Shown here: positions 34,038-41,333 of the stretch, piece by piece
How positions within the stretch are numbered: the first letter of the stretch is position 1
Layout: each line of letters opens with the position of its first letter
Origin: Methanomassiliicoccales archaeon PtaU1.Bin124
Lineage (GTDB): Archaea > Thermoplasmatota > Thermoplasmata > Methanomassiliicoccales > UBA472
Assembly: GCA_002067865.1 (NCBI GenBank)
Contig: MVRC01000016.1
Location: 1-64,000, forward strand
Length of the DNA: 64,000 bases
Direction: 5' to 3'
Program-made: the position numbers and the translations under genes
Notes under the pieces: model-generated
Told to the model about the DNA's origin: nothing
Database searches by the model: none
What the model saw: the letters and a program-made list of their open reading frames with translations, nothing else

Positions 34038-34268
34038 GGTAGCACCGTCGTCATTAACGCCCTCACACTGAAATAGTTTCTTCCTATCCGCTGAATTGCG
34101 CTTTGTCGGGTATTACCCGTCTTATCTCATCCCAGCCTTTATATCCTACCATTCTTTCCTGGCGATGCTGGCTGTTGGGTGTGTCCATTCGCGTATCCAT
34201 CAGCCTTAAATAGGAAAATACTAATGTAGCCATCCCATCAGGATAGCTGTATCGTTTGGTGATTGATT
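34038..34268. promoter_or_regulatory. Divergent promoter region of rnp4 and L10e
   Basis: No gene seen. For L10e the TATA candidate is CTTAAATAGG (34203-34212), with start near 34235. For rnp4, GGATATAAAGG on the minus strand (34135-34145) predicts a leader of roughly 75 bases that contains the small inverted repeat CGGGT-ATT-ACCCG. Confidence 0.45.
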
Positions 34269-34787
34269 ATGGCACGGAAGCCAGCAAGAATGTACCGTCA
34301 GATAAGGGGTCAGTCCTATTGCCGCAGGGAGTACATGGGCGGTGTCCCAGCCTCCCGCATTAACACGTTCGACATAGGGGTAACGAACGGTGACTTCCCT
34401 GTCACTATCTCCCTTCACGTGAGGGAGCCCTGCCAGATACGCCACACTGCCTTGGAGGCAGCGCGTATCACCTGCAACCGCATACTCTCTAAGCTGGCCG
34501 GAGGCGCCAACTATCATATCAAGTTCCGCGTCTACCCGCACCACGTCCTCCGCGAGAACAAGCTCGCTACCGGCGCCGGTGCTGACCGTGTTTCCAGCGG
34601 AATGCGTGCTGCGTTCGGCAAGGCCGTCGGAACCGCTGCCAGGGTTCAGGCTGGACAGGTCGTCATAACCGTCCGTGTTCCGGTCCAGTATGTGGCCGCC
34701 GCCAAGGAGGCCCTGTGGAGCGCCTCTCTGAAGCTGCCCACGCCCTGCTACACCGAGTTCGAGGCCGGCGCTGAGCTGGTCCATTAA
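34269..34787 (+). CDS. rpl10e: Ribosomal protein L10e (uL16)
   Basis: 172 residues, archaeal/eukaryotic L10e: begins [20 protein letters not shown], with the family features [19 protein letters not shown] and RMAAFGKxVGTAARV-like segments (here [16 protein letters not shown]). It is the uL16 homologue lying near the peptidyl-transferase centre and tRNA acceptor ends. The ATG at MARKP is chosen over a TTG two codons earlier. Highly expressed promoter type. Confidence 0.96.
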   Translation: MARKPARMYRQIRGQSYCRREYMGGVPASRINTFDIGVTNGDFPVTISLHVREPCQIRHTALEAARITCNRILSKLAGGANYHIKFRVYPHHVLRENKLATGAGADRVSSGMRAAFGKAVGTAARVQAGQVVITVRVPVQYVAAAKEALWSASLKLPTPCYTEFEAGAELVH

Positions 34788-34831
34788 ACTTTTTATTGGG
34801 AGCTTCCTCTGCCTTATTGGAGGCGGCCCCC

Positions 34832-35818
34832 TTGTATGATTTCCATCTCGACGACATCATCGCTTTTGTGAGGTCCAAGAACGCCCGGACCGTGGCATTG
34901 CAGATGCCAGAGGGTTTAAAGACGCATGCCCTGAGGCTCTCCGACCAGATATCTGAAGCGACTGGAGCCAGGTGCATCATCATCGGTGATCCGTGCTATG
35001 GTGCTTGCGACCTGTATCGCAACCATTCGGCCATCGCTGATGTCCTGGTTCACCTCGGGCACGCCGCCATGCCTTCATTGGGCGCGACCGACCGAGTCCT
35101 TTTCGTCGAGGTCGGGCTGCCGTTCGAGATCGAGCCAATTCTGAAAAAGGCCATGCCTTCGTTGATCGGCAGGATAGGGATCGTGACGACCATACAGCAC
35201 TCGTCCATGATCAGGCCGGCCATGGACCTGCTGAGGGCGGAAGGGAAGGAAGTGTTCGTCGGGATCGGGGATACCCGCATCCACCATCCCGGCCAGGTAC
35301 TGGGCTGCAACGTATCGTCGGCCATCGCGGTAGCCCACGAGGTCGACACCTTCCTTTACATCGGCAGCGGCAATTTCCATCCCCTTTCGGTCGCACTGCA
35401 GACCGGTAAGAAGGTGGTTGTGATCGATCCGATCACCAACGAGGTCCGGGAGCTGGGGGAGCTGAGCGATCGGATCCTGAGGCAGAGACATGCTGCGATA
35501 GCCCGGTCCAGGGACGTTCAGCGGTTCGGGGTCCTGGTCTCATCCAAGGTGGGCCAGGCAAGGATGCCGCTCGCATTGGACATCGTTGACCGGCTGAAGA
35601 AGCACGGCAGGAAGGGCGACATCATAGTCATGGAGGAGGTCCGCCCAGAGCAGCTCCTGCCTTATGAGGTGGGGGGCTTCGTTTCCACCGCCTGTCCCCG
35701 CCTGGCGATCGATGATCAAATGAGATACCCCAAACCGATCCTGACGCCGCAGGAACTGGAGATCGTTCTGGGGGAACGGTCCTGGGACGATTACCGCCTG
35801 GATATGATCGACGGTTGA
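34832..35818 (+). CDS. dph2: Diphthamide synthase subunit Dph2-like (radical SAM-type)
   Basis: 328 residues. Transfers 3-amino-3-carboxypropyl from SAM to the diphthamide histidine of elongation factor 2. Three conserved cysteines that bind the unusual [4Fe-4S] cluster are seen in GDPCYGACD, VLGCNVSS and STACPRLAIDD. The TTG at 34832 has GGAGG eight bases upstream and gives the usual N-terminus (YDFHLDDIIAF); a TTG 36 bases earlier, nearly touching the L10e stop, is the alternative. Convergent with a small hypothetical gene. Confidence 0.92.
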   Translation: MYDFHLDDIIAFVRSKNARTVALQMPEGLKTHALRLSDQISEATGARCIIIGDPCYGACDLYRNHSAIADVLVHLGHAAMPSLGATDRVLFVEVGLPFEIEPILKKAMPSLIGRIGIVTTIQHSSMIRPAMDLLRAEGKEVFVGIGDTRIHHPGQVLGCNVSSAIAVAHEVDTFLYIGSGNFHPLSVALQTGKKVVVIDPITNEVRELGELSDRILRQRHAAIARSRDVQRFGVLVSSKVGQARMPLALDIVDRLKKHGRKGDIIVMEEVRPEQLLPYEVGGFVSTACPRLAIDDQMRYPKPILTPQELEIVLGERSWDDYRLDMIDG

Positions 35819-35820
35819 GC

Positions 35821-36162
35821 TCAGGCCTGCCTTCGGCGCTCATACTCTTCGAGGAAGTGCAGATATGCCCTCTGGCCTGCCTCCTCTATCATCGGGACCA
35901 TCTGGTCATAGATAGGTCTGAAGTCATCTTGATAGAGGTTGTAGTTGCCGTTGCAATAGAACTCCGCCACCAGTTCATTGCCGCCCATATCCCTCACCTC
36001 AAAGACCGGTCGGGGTATCGGGCCGCACCATCCCTGAGGATGTTTCACCGGGGGGATTGTGACGAGATGGTATTTTCCCAATGGGGCAGCGAATCTTTCG
36101 AAGGCCTCAGGGATGGCCTTCTGCCGGCCTTTGTCCATCTCTTCATACTGGGGAGGTTTCAT
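35821..36162 (-). CDS. Hypothetical protein, 113 residues
   Basis: Soluble, charged, with a compact alpha/beta look: GKYHLVTIPPVKHPQGWCGP, VFEVRDMGGNELVAEFYCNG and a C-terminal helix (MVPMIEEAGQRAYLHFLEEYE). Two cysteines. I do not recognise a family. It converges on dph2 with two bases between stops and diverges from the MtxX-like gene. Confidence 0.6.
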   Translation of the reverse strand: MKPPQYEEMDKGRQKAIPEAFERFAAPLGKYHLVTIPPVKHPQGWCGPIPRPVFEVRDMGGNELVAEFYCNGNYNLYQDDFRPIYDQMVPMIEEAGQRAYLHFLEEYERRRQA

Positions 36163-36199
36163 TCAGACGCCTCGATGGCCGTTCCAAGGATTTCGGACC

Positions 36200-36211
36200 A
36201 GTTTATATAAT
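36200..36211 (+). promoter_or_regulatory. TATA-like promoter of the MtxX-like gene
   Basis: GTTTATATAATG, predicted start near 36230, about 30 bases before the GTG. Confidence 0.5.
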
Positions 36212-36261
36212 GTTTTTGTCATTATGTAGTCCGGACGCAACGCGTCATCTCACATTCTGGA

Positions 36262-37068
36262 GTGGTTCATTTGTTCACTGCGGAAATGGTCTTCAGGGCG
36301 GCCAAGGGCAAGGGAAGGACGATCGGCATCGGCAGCTTGGAAGGTTCTGAGTCGGTGCGCACCAGCATGGCGCTCGCCGAGGCCACTGGCTATGGACATC
36401 CGGTCGCCTATTTCGATGCCGTCAGCTTGGTGGAGGACCTAAGGGACGGGAAGGTCGATGCGGCCGTCAGAGGCGATCTCGACTCGAAGGAGGCCATGGC
36501 CGCCATCAAATCGGTGTTCGGCCTGAAGAAGATCATGAGGATGGCGCTTCTGCAACCCCGTGGGGAGGGCATCTTCTTCCTGGCCCCGGTGGGTGTGGAT
36601 GAGGGAGAGACGGTTGCGGAAAAGATCGAACTGGCAAGACGGGGGGCGGCCTTCATTTCCCGCATGGGCGTCGAGGTCCGCATCGGAGTGATGAGCGGCG
36701 GCAGGAACACCGATAGGGGAAGGAGCAAGATCGTCGACAAGACCATCGACGAGGCCGATGAGATGGTCCTGAAGCTGAAGGAGGACGGTCTGGATGCTGA
36801 AGATGTGCAGATATTGATCGAGGATGCGGTGAAGAACAAGACGATCGTCATCGCGCCCGATGGGATATCGGGGAACCTGATATTCCGTTGCATCCATCTG
36901 GTGGACGGCGGAAGGTCCATGGGCGCCCCTGTCCTGAACCTGGACAAGGTGTTCATCGATACTTCGAGGGCGAAGGGGAGCTACGTCGACTCCATCGCGC
37001 TGGCATCGGCCCTGTCGGCCAACGCCATCCATCCGCACAAGGGTCACCCCGGTAACATTAAGAGATGA
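36262..37068 (+). CDS. MtxX/Mmp4-like protein (phosphotransacetylase superfamily)
   Basis: 268 residues with an isocitrate/isopropylmalate dehydrogenase-like phosphotransacetylase fold. MSGGRNTDRGRSKIVDKTI, IVIAPDGISGNLIFRC and GAPVLNLDKVFIDTSRA fit what I know of MtxX, methanogenesis marker protein 4, found in methanogens and of unproven function (first proposed as a methyltransferase subunit). Assignment is by motif memory; a generic phosphate acyltransferase-like protein is the alternative. Start is GTG; TTG at 36271 and ATG at 36286 are possible. Upstream of the queD-queC-queE genes but 30 bases separate it from queD. Confidence 0.65.
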   Translation: MVHLFTAEMVFRAAKGKGRTIGIGSLEGSESVRTSMALAEATGYGHPVAYFDAVSLVEDLRDGKVDAAVRGDLDSKEAMAAIKSVFGLKKIMRMALLQPRGEGIFFLAPVGVDEGETVAEKIELARRGAAFISRMGVEVRIGVMSGGRNTDRGRSKIVDKTIDEADEMVLKLKEDGLDAEDVQILIEDAVKNKTIVIAPDGISGNLIFRCIHLVDGGRSMGAPVLNLDKVFIDTSRAKGSYVDSIALASALSANAIHPHKGHPGNIKR

Positions 37069-37098
37069 ATCGCGGATAGGCATCCGAAGGTGTTCCCA

Positions 37099-37572
37099 AT
37101 GAGGCTGGAGGTCGACGGCGAGCACGCCAATATCAAATTCTCCGCATGTCATTTCATCGCAGGCCATGAGAAGTGCGGCCGGCTGCATGGTCATTCCTAC
37201 GTGGTGAGCGTCAAGCTCCACGGGGAGACGGGGGAGCACGGGATGATCATGGATTTCGTCACGCTCAAGAGGGCTCTGCGCCGCCTGGCGGACGATCTGG
37301 ACCACCGGGTCCTCATCCCTGCCAACTCGAAAAGGATCAACATCTCGGTCGGGGAGGAGGTCTTCGTCAAGGTGGGGCACAAAAGGTACGTGTTCCCTCT
37401 GGAGGACGTCGTGCTGCTGGACACCGAGGAATCAAGCGCCGAGGAGATGGCCCGCTCCCTGTTGGCCCAGCTGATCGCCGCGGTAAAGTTCCCGGAGAAC
37501 GTCGACACGGTCGAGCTCGGCATCCATGAGGAACTGGGCCAGAGCGCGTGGGCCTGTCACAAGTTCAGGTGA
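37099..37572 (+). CDS. queD: 6-carboxytetrahydropterin synthase-like (QueD/PTPS)
   Basis: 157 residues, PTPS fold. Zinc ligands H18, H30 and H32 and catalytic C26 are visible in CHFIAGHEKCGRLHGHSY; MIMDFVTLKRALR and LDHRVLIP are typical. Converts dihydroneopterin triphosphate to 6-carboxytetrahydropterin on the path to preQ0, the base exchanged into tRNA for archaeosine. ATG with GAAGGTG eight bases ahead is chosen over an upstream GTG. First of the queD-queC-queE run. Confidence 0.92.
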   Translation: MRLEVDGEHANIKFSACHFIAGHEKCGRLHGHSYVVSVKLHGETGEHGMIMDFVTLKRALRRLADDLDHRVLIPANSKRINISVGEEVFVKVGHKRYVFPLEDVVLLDTEESSAEEMARSLLAQLIAAVKFPENVDTVELGIHEELGQSAWACHKFR

Positions 37573-37576
37573 TCCC

Positions 37577-38254
37577 ATGAAGGCGATAGCACTACTTTCC
37601 GGAGGTCTAGATTCGACGGTGTCGCTGGCTTACGCCCTTTCCCAAGGGTATGAGGTCGTTCCGCTGACCATGCATTATGGCCAGAGGCATTCTCGCGAGC
37701 TGCAGAGCGCGAAGGCGGTGGCCAAGCATTATGGCCTTGCCCATCACGTTTTCATCGACCTCGATCTCAGCTCCTTCAGGACCAGCGCATTGATATCCAA
37801 GGACGTGGACGTGCCGATGAAACGGGATGCCGCAGAGATCGGGAACGATATTCCCGTTACCTACGTCCCGGCCAGGAACATAATCTTCCTCAGCATAGCG
37901 GCCGGGCTGTGCGAGAGCGAAGGGGCCGATGCGATGTTCATCGGTGCCAATGCCATCGATTATTCCGGTTACCCCGACTGCCGTCCGGACTTCTTCCGGG
38001 CGTTCGAAAGGACGCTCCAGGTGGGTACGAAGGCCGGAGTGGAGGGCCATGCCCCTACCATCGAGCACCCGCTGCTTTATCTGACCAAGGCCGACATAGT
38101 GCGCTTGGGAAAGAAGCTGAATGCGCCGCTGGAGCTCACTTGGAGCTGCTATTCTGGCGGGGCCAAGGCCTGTGGCAAATGCGATTCATGCCTGCTGCGG
38201 TTGAAGGGCTTCGAGGAGGCGGGGTATAAGGACCCGATCGATTACGAGGGATGA
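37577..38254 (+). CDS. queC: 7-cyano-7-deazaguanine (preQ0) synthase QueC
   Basis: 225 residues, ATP-pyrophosphatase superfamily. PP-loop SGGLDS (8-13), the family's TMHYGQRHSRE and the zinc-binding cysteines in SCYSGGAKACGKCDSC are intact. Uses ATP and ammonia to turn 7-carboxy-7-deazaguanine into preQ0. Starts two bases after the queD stop; overlaps queE by four bases. The ATG is preferred to an in-frame ATG 51 bases upstream within queD. Confidence 0.94.
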   Translation: MKAIALLSGGLDSTVSLAYALSQGYEVVPLTMHYGQRHSRELQSAKAVAKHYGLAHHVFIDLDLSSFRTSALISKDVDVPMKRDAAEIGNDIPVTYVPARNIIFLSIAAGLCESEGADAMFIGANAIDYSGYPDCRPDFFRAFERTLQVGTKAGVEGHAPTIEHPLLYLTKADIVRLGKKLNAPLELTWSCYSGGAKACGKCDSCLLRLKGFEEAGYKDPIDYEG

Positions 38255-38886
38255 AGATGAAGGTCTGTGAGATTTTCCGTTCATTGCAGGGCGAGGGCAC
38301 GCTCATCGGCACGCCGACCACGTTCATTCGCCTAACCGGATGCAACCTCGACTGCAATTGGTGCGATACGGCCTATGCGCGAAACGAGGGGAAGGAGATG
38401 ACCGTCGAGCAGATCCTGATGGAGGTGGACGAGCTGGAGACCCACTTCGTCTGCGTGACCGGCGGCGAACCGCTCATGCAGAAGGGCATCAACGAACTGC
38501 TTGAGGAGCTTCTTGACGATGGGTACCACGTCAGTCTGGAAACGAACGGGTCGTATTCGTTGGAGGATCTTCCCTGCTCCATGGACCTCCTGGTCAGCAT
38601 GGACGTCAAGTGCCCCTCGTCCGGGATGGAGGACAGGATGGTGCTGGAGAACCTGGAGTTGCTGTCCCCGGTGGACCAGTTGAAGTTCATCGTGGCCGAC
38701 CGTTCCGACATGATGTACGCGTTCGAACTGCTGGAGAAGAACCCGGTGCAATGCAATATCATCTTCACGCCGGTCGGGGGGATGGACCTCAAGCCGGTGG
38801 CCGACTTCGTTCTGAAGAAGAAGCTCAATGCCAGGGTGCTCCCCCAGCTGCACAAGATCATATGGGGCGACGAAAGGAAGAGATGA
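38251..38886 (+). CDS. queE: 7-carboxy-7-deazaguanine synthase QueE
   Basis: 211 residues, radical SAM with C31xxxC35xxC38 (GCNLDCNWCD), preceded by EIFRSLQGEG, typical of QueE, and GGEPL for SAM binding. Rearranges 6-carboxytetrahydropterin to the 7-deazapurine. The first ATG overlaps the queC stop (ATGA); a second ATG six bases on has GAGGG at better spacing and may be the true start. Converges on the histidine kinase gene, whose stop abuts this one. Confidence 0.94.
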   Translation: MKMKVCEIFRSLQGEGTLIGTPTTFIRLTGCNLDCNWCDTAYARNEGKEMTVEQILMEVDELETHFVCVTGGEPLMQKGINELLEELLDDGYHVSLETNGSYSLEDLPCSMDLLVSMDVKCPSSGMEDRMVLENLELLSPVDQLKFIVADRSDMMYAFELLEKNPVQCNIIFTPVGGMDLKPVADFVLKKKLNARVLPQLHKIIWGDERKR

Positions 38887-41040
38887 TCAGGCGGTGCGGC
38901 AGTTCTCCCGCGGCACCGTGATGATGAACCTGACGCCCCGGCCTTCCGGGCCTTCCTCCCTGATCCCCATCTGGGTGATCTCCAGGATGGACCTGACCAG
39001 GAACATGCCTAGGCCGGTGTTCTTCCCGTAGCCTAGCTGGAACACCTTCTCCTTATCGCCGATGGGGATGCCCACACCGTCGTCCGAATAAATGATCTGG
39101 TAACCGCCATCTGCCGGTTCGATGCTGATATCGATGGCGCTGACCTTCTGACCATGTCGGAGCGAGTTGTCCAGAAGGTTGTAGAACACCTTCTCGAACA
39201 TGCCGTCGGCGAAGACCTGGAATCCATCTCCCTGCAGACGGACGCTGATGCCCTGCATGTCCAATCCGGCCAAGGACTTCTGCCAGACCGCCGTCAGCCC
39301 CTGCCAAGTTGGCTCCTTCACCCCCATGTTCTGATAGTCACGGGTGAACTCTATCTGGCGTTTGATGGCCCTCAGCGCCCGGTCGATCCGTCTGAGGTAG
39401 TCCGCATACTGGCCCCCCGTGTCCTTCTCCTTGACCAGGTCGGAGTAGCCTTGTACCAAGATGAGCTGGTTAAGAATGTCGTGCCGGGTTATCGTGTTGA
39501 GGAGGTTCAGCTTGTCGTTGGCCTTCTTCAGCGCCATGACTGCCATGCGCCTTTCCGTGACATCCTCGACCGTGCCTTCGAAATAGATGGTCTGGCCGTC
39601 CGCCCCCCGGACCGCCTTGGAATTATCACGCACGAATATCGTGGAACCGTCCTTGCGCCTCCAGGCCACCTCCATACCCGAAACATACCCAGCCTTATCG
39701 ATCGCTTCGATGTATGTGTTCCTGTCCCCCGAGATGTAGAGGTCATATGCGTTCGTGCTGGTCAAGAGGTCCTCCAAAGAGTCGTACGCCAGCATCTTTA
39801 CGAGCGCGGGGTTGGCCATCAGGATCCGCCCCTCCCTGTCGGTGCGGTATATGCCTATCTGGGAGCTTTCAAATACGCTTTTCAGCTCCTCCTGGGACCG
39901 CCTCAGCGCCTCCTTGTCCCTCACCATCTCGCTGTTGTCCCGGACCACGCTGATGAAACCGCCATCGGCGAGCCTGGTCATGGACACGTCCAGCGGGAAG
40001 ACGGTACCATCCGCCTTGATGCCAACGCTCTCTCCCCTCCAGGACCCTTGCCTCATGACCACTGGGATATGCTCTCTCTCGAACTTCACCCGCTCCTCCG
40101 GAGAGAACAGGGCCTTCCAGCTCCTGGACGCCAGCTCCTCTGGCCTTTCATAACCGTAGATGCTCGCGAACGCCTGGTTCAAGAATACGAACATGTGATT
40201 CTTATCGATGATGGCCATTCCGTCGATCGAGGTCTCCATGGCCTTCATGGTGCGCTGTACCGCTTCCTCCGCCAGCTTTCTTTCGCTGATGTCGTTGATA
40301 AACGAATAGTAATAGCGGATCTCGCCCCTGACATCCCTGTCGACGTTGACGAGTATCTCCACCGGAACGGTGGAACCGTCCTTCCTCAATATCTCCCGTT
40401 CATACCTCTGGGGCCGTCCAGTGCTCTCCAGCGCGTTGAATGCGTTCGTGTCCGCCGGTCTCCATGAATCTGGCGTGAGGTCGATGGCCCAGTTCCTCGC
40501 CTTGAGCTCCTCCTCGGTATAACCGGTCAGGTGGCAGAATGCGTCGTTCGGAAGGCCCAGCCCTCCATCGGAATAGATCACCACGAATGCCTGGGTGGAT
40601 TGCTTGATGATATTGACCAGGAACTTCTCGTGTCTCTCCACCACCGTCAACGCGTACTCTGCCTGTCGCCGTTGCACTGATTGCCTCACCTTGTGCTCCA
40701 GCTCTACGAACTGCGCCTTGACCCCGCCACCCTTCTGGATGTAGAAGTCGGCACCGTTGTTCAACGCATCGATGACGACCTCTTCCCTTCCCTTCCCAGT
40801 GAACAACAGGAACGGAACGTCCGGCGTCCTCTCCCTCACCTTCTTCAGGAATTGGATGCCGTCCATGCCTGGCATGTCATAATCAGAGATGATGGCATCA
40901 TATCCAGAACGGGAGAACTTTTCCAAGCCCTCTATGGCTGAGGAGGCGATGTCGACCCTCAGGTCCCCTGACCGTTCAAGGAACGCCTGGGTGATCTCCA
41001 GTATGTATGGTTCATCATCGACGCAGAGAATGTGGATCAA
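38887..41040 (-). CDS. Soluble histidine kinase: REC, three PAS, HATPase
   Basis: 717 residues, no membrane helix. Residues 1-125 form a receiver domain with the phospho-acceptor D53 (IISDYDMPGMDG) and conserved Lys in LLFTGKGREEVV. Three PAS domains follow (about 145-262, 265-382, 385-505), each closing with a PAC-like strand (FINDISERKLAEE, GTVEDVTERRMA). The phosphorylated His is in NTITRHDILNQL (about 516), and the ATPase domain ends the protein (NLLDNSLRHG, DDGVGI, GLGMFL). An N-terminal receiver in front of PAS sensors is common in methanogen kinases; the receiver may regulate the kinase rather than transmit output. No DNA-binding partner is adjacent, so the target is unknown. Confidence 0.9.
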   Translation of the reverse strand: MIHILCVDDEPYILEITQAFLERSGDLRVDIASSAIEGLEKFSRSGYDAIISDYDMPGMDGIQFLKKVRERTPDVPFLLFTGKGREEVVIDALNNGADFYIQKGGGVKAQFVELEHKVRQSVQRRQAEYALTVVERHEKFLVNIIKQSTQAFVVIYSDGGLGLPNDAFCHLTGYTEEELKARNWAIDLTPDSWRPADTNAFNALESTGRPQRYEREILRKDGSTVPVEILVNVDRDVRGEIRYYYSFINDISERKLAEEAVQRTMKAMETSIDGMAIIDKNHMFVFLNQAFASIYGYERPEELASRSWKALFSPEERVKFEREHIPVVMRQGSWRGESVGIKADGTVFPLDVSMTRLADGGFISVVRDNSEMVRDKEALRRSQEELKSVFESSQIGIYRTDREGRILMANPALVKMLAYDSLEDLLTSTNAYDLYISGDRNTYIEAIDKAGYVSGMEVAWRRKDGSTIFVRDNSKAVRGADGQTIYFEGTVEDVTERRMAVMALKKANDKLNLLNTITRHDILNQLILVQGYSDLVKEKDTGGQYADYLRRIDRALRAIKRQIEFTRDYQNMGVKEPTWQGLTAVWQKSLAGLDMQGISVRLQGDGFQVFADGMFEKVFYNLLDNSLRHGQKVSAIDISIEPADGGYQIIYSDDGVGIPIGDKEKVFQLGYGKNTGLGMFLVRSILEITQMGIREEGPEGRGVRFIITVPRENCRTA

Positions 41041-41200
41041 GCAGCGCCACCATTTTTCCTTCTTTGTTCGTTCAGCGAGTGGAGTGGACCGTATATAATA
41101 TTGTCAGGATAGATGACGGATTTGATATGGACGGAACGATAATTATCTTCGATACCGCCATTATGTTGATTTTTTTGTAAAAATCCGCCTTCTCGGAATG

Positions 41201-41235
41201 GTTATATACCGTGTGTGTCATCCCTTGACACGCAC
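41201..41235 (+). promoter_or_regulatory. leu operon promoter with large operator-like inverted repeat
   Basis: TATA box GTTATATACC (41201-41210) predicts transcription start near 41230. Directly after it, GTGTGTGTCA-TCCCT-TGACACGCAC (41211-41235) is an inverted repeat with one mismatch in ten. It covers the space between TATA and start, an ideal position for a repressor. If transcription begins earlier it could instead be a leader hairpin. Confidence 0.6.
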
Positions 41236-41247
41236 CGAGGGTAGCAG

Positions 41248-41292
41248 ATGAGGCAATCCATCTTTATTGGCGAATTGCTTTTGCTTCACTGA
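41248..41292 (+). CDS. Candidate leucine leader peptide, 14 codons
   Basis: ATG through TGA encodes MRQSIFIGELLLLH. It lies between the predicted start of transcription and leuA, with GAGGG six bases before the ATG, a perfect archaeal ribosome-binding site. Four consecutive leucine codons (TTG CTT TTG CTT) precede His and the stop. The stop is 42 bases before the leuA ATG. The Leu codons and stop overlap one arm of a possible hairpin (TTCACTG 41285-41291 with CGGTGAA 41313-41319), and CCATCT (41258-41263) can pair with the leuA Shine-Dalgarno AGGTGG (41323-41328). The arrangement fits ribosome-dependent control by leucine-tRNA supply. Not proven; 14 codons is short and chance is possible. Confidence 0.55.
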   Translation: MRQSIFIGELLLLH

Positions 41293-41333
41293 AAGGACTC
41301 ATTGCTTAATCCCGGTGAATTCAGGTGGTTATA

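Noticed and set aside
39154-40467. 437-codon frame opposite the histidine kinase
   Set aside because: High-GC antisense shadow; the kinase domains on the other strand are unmistakable.
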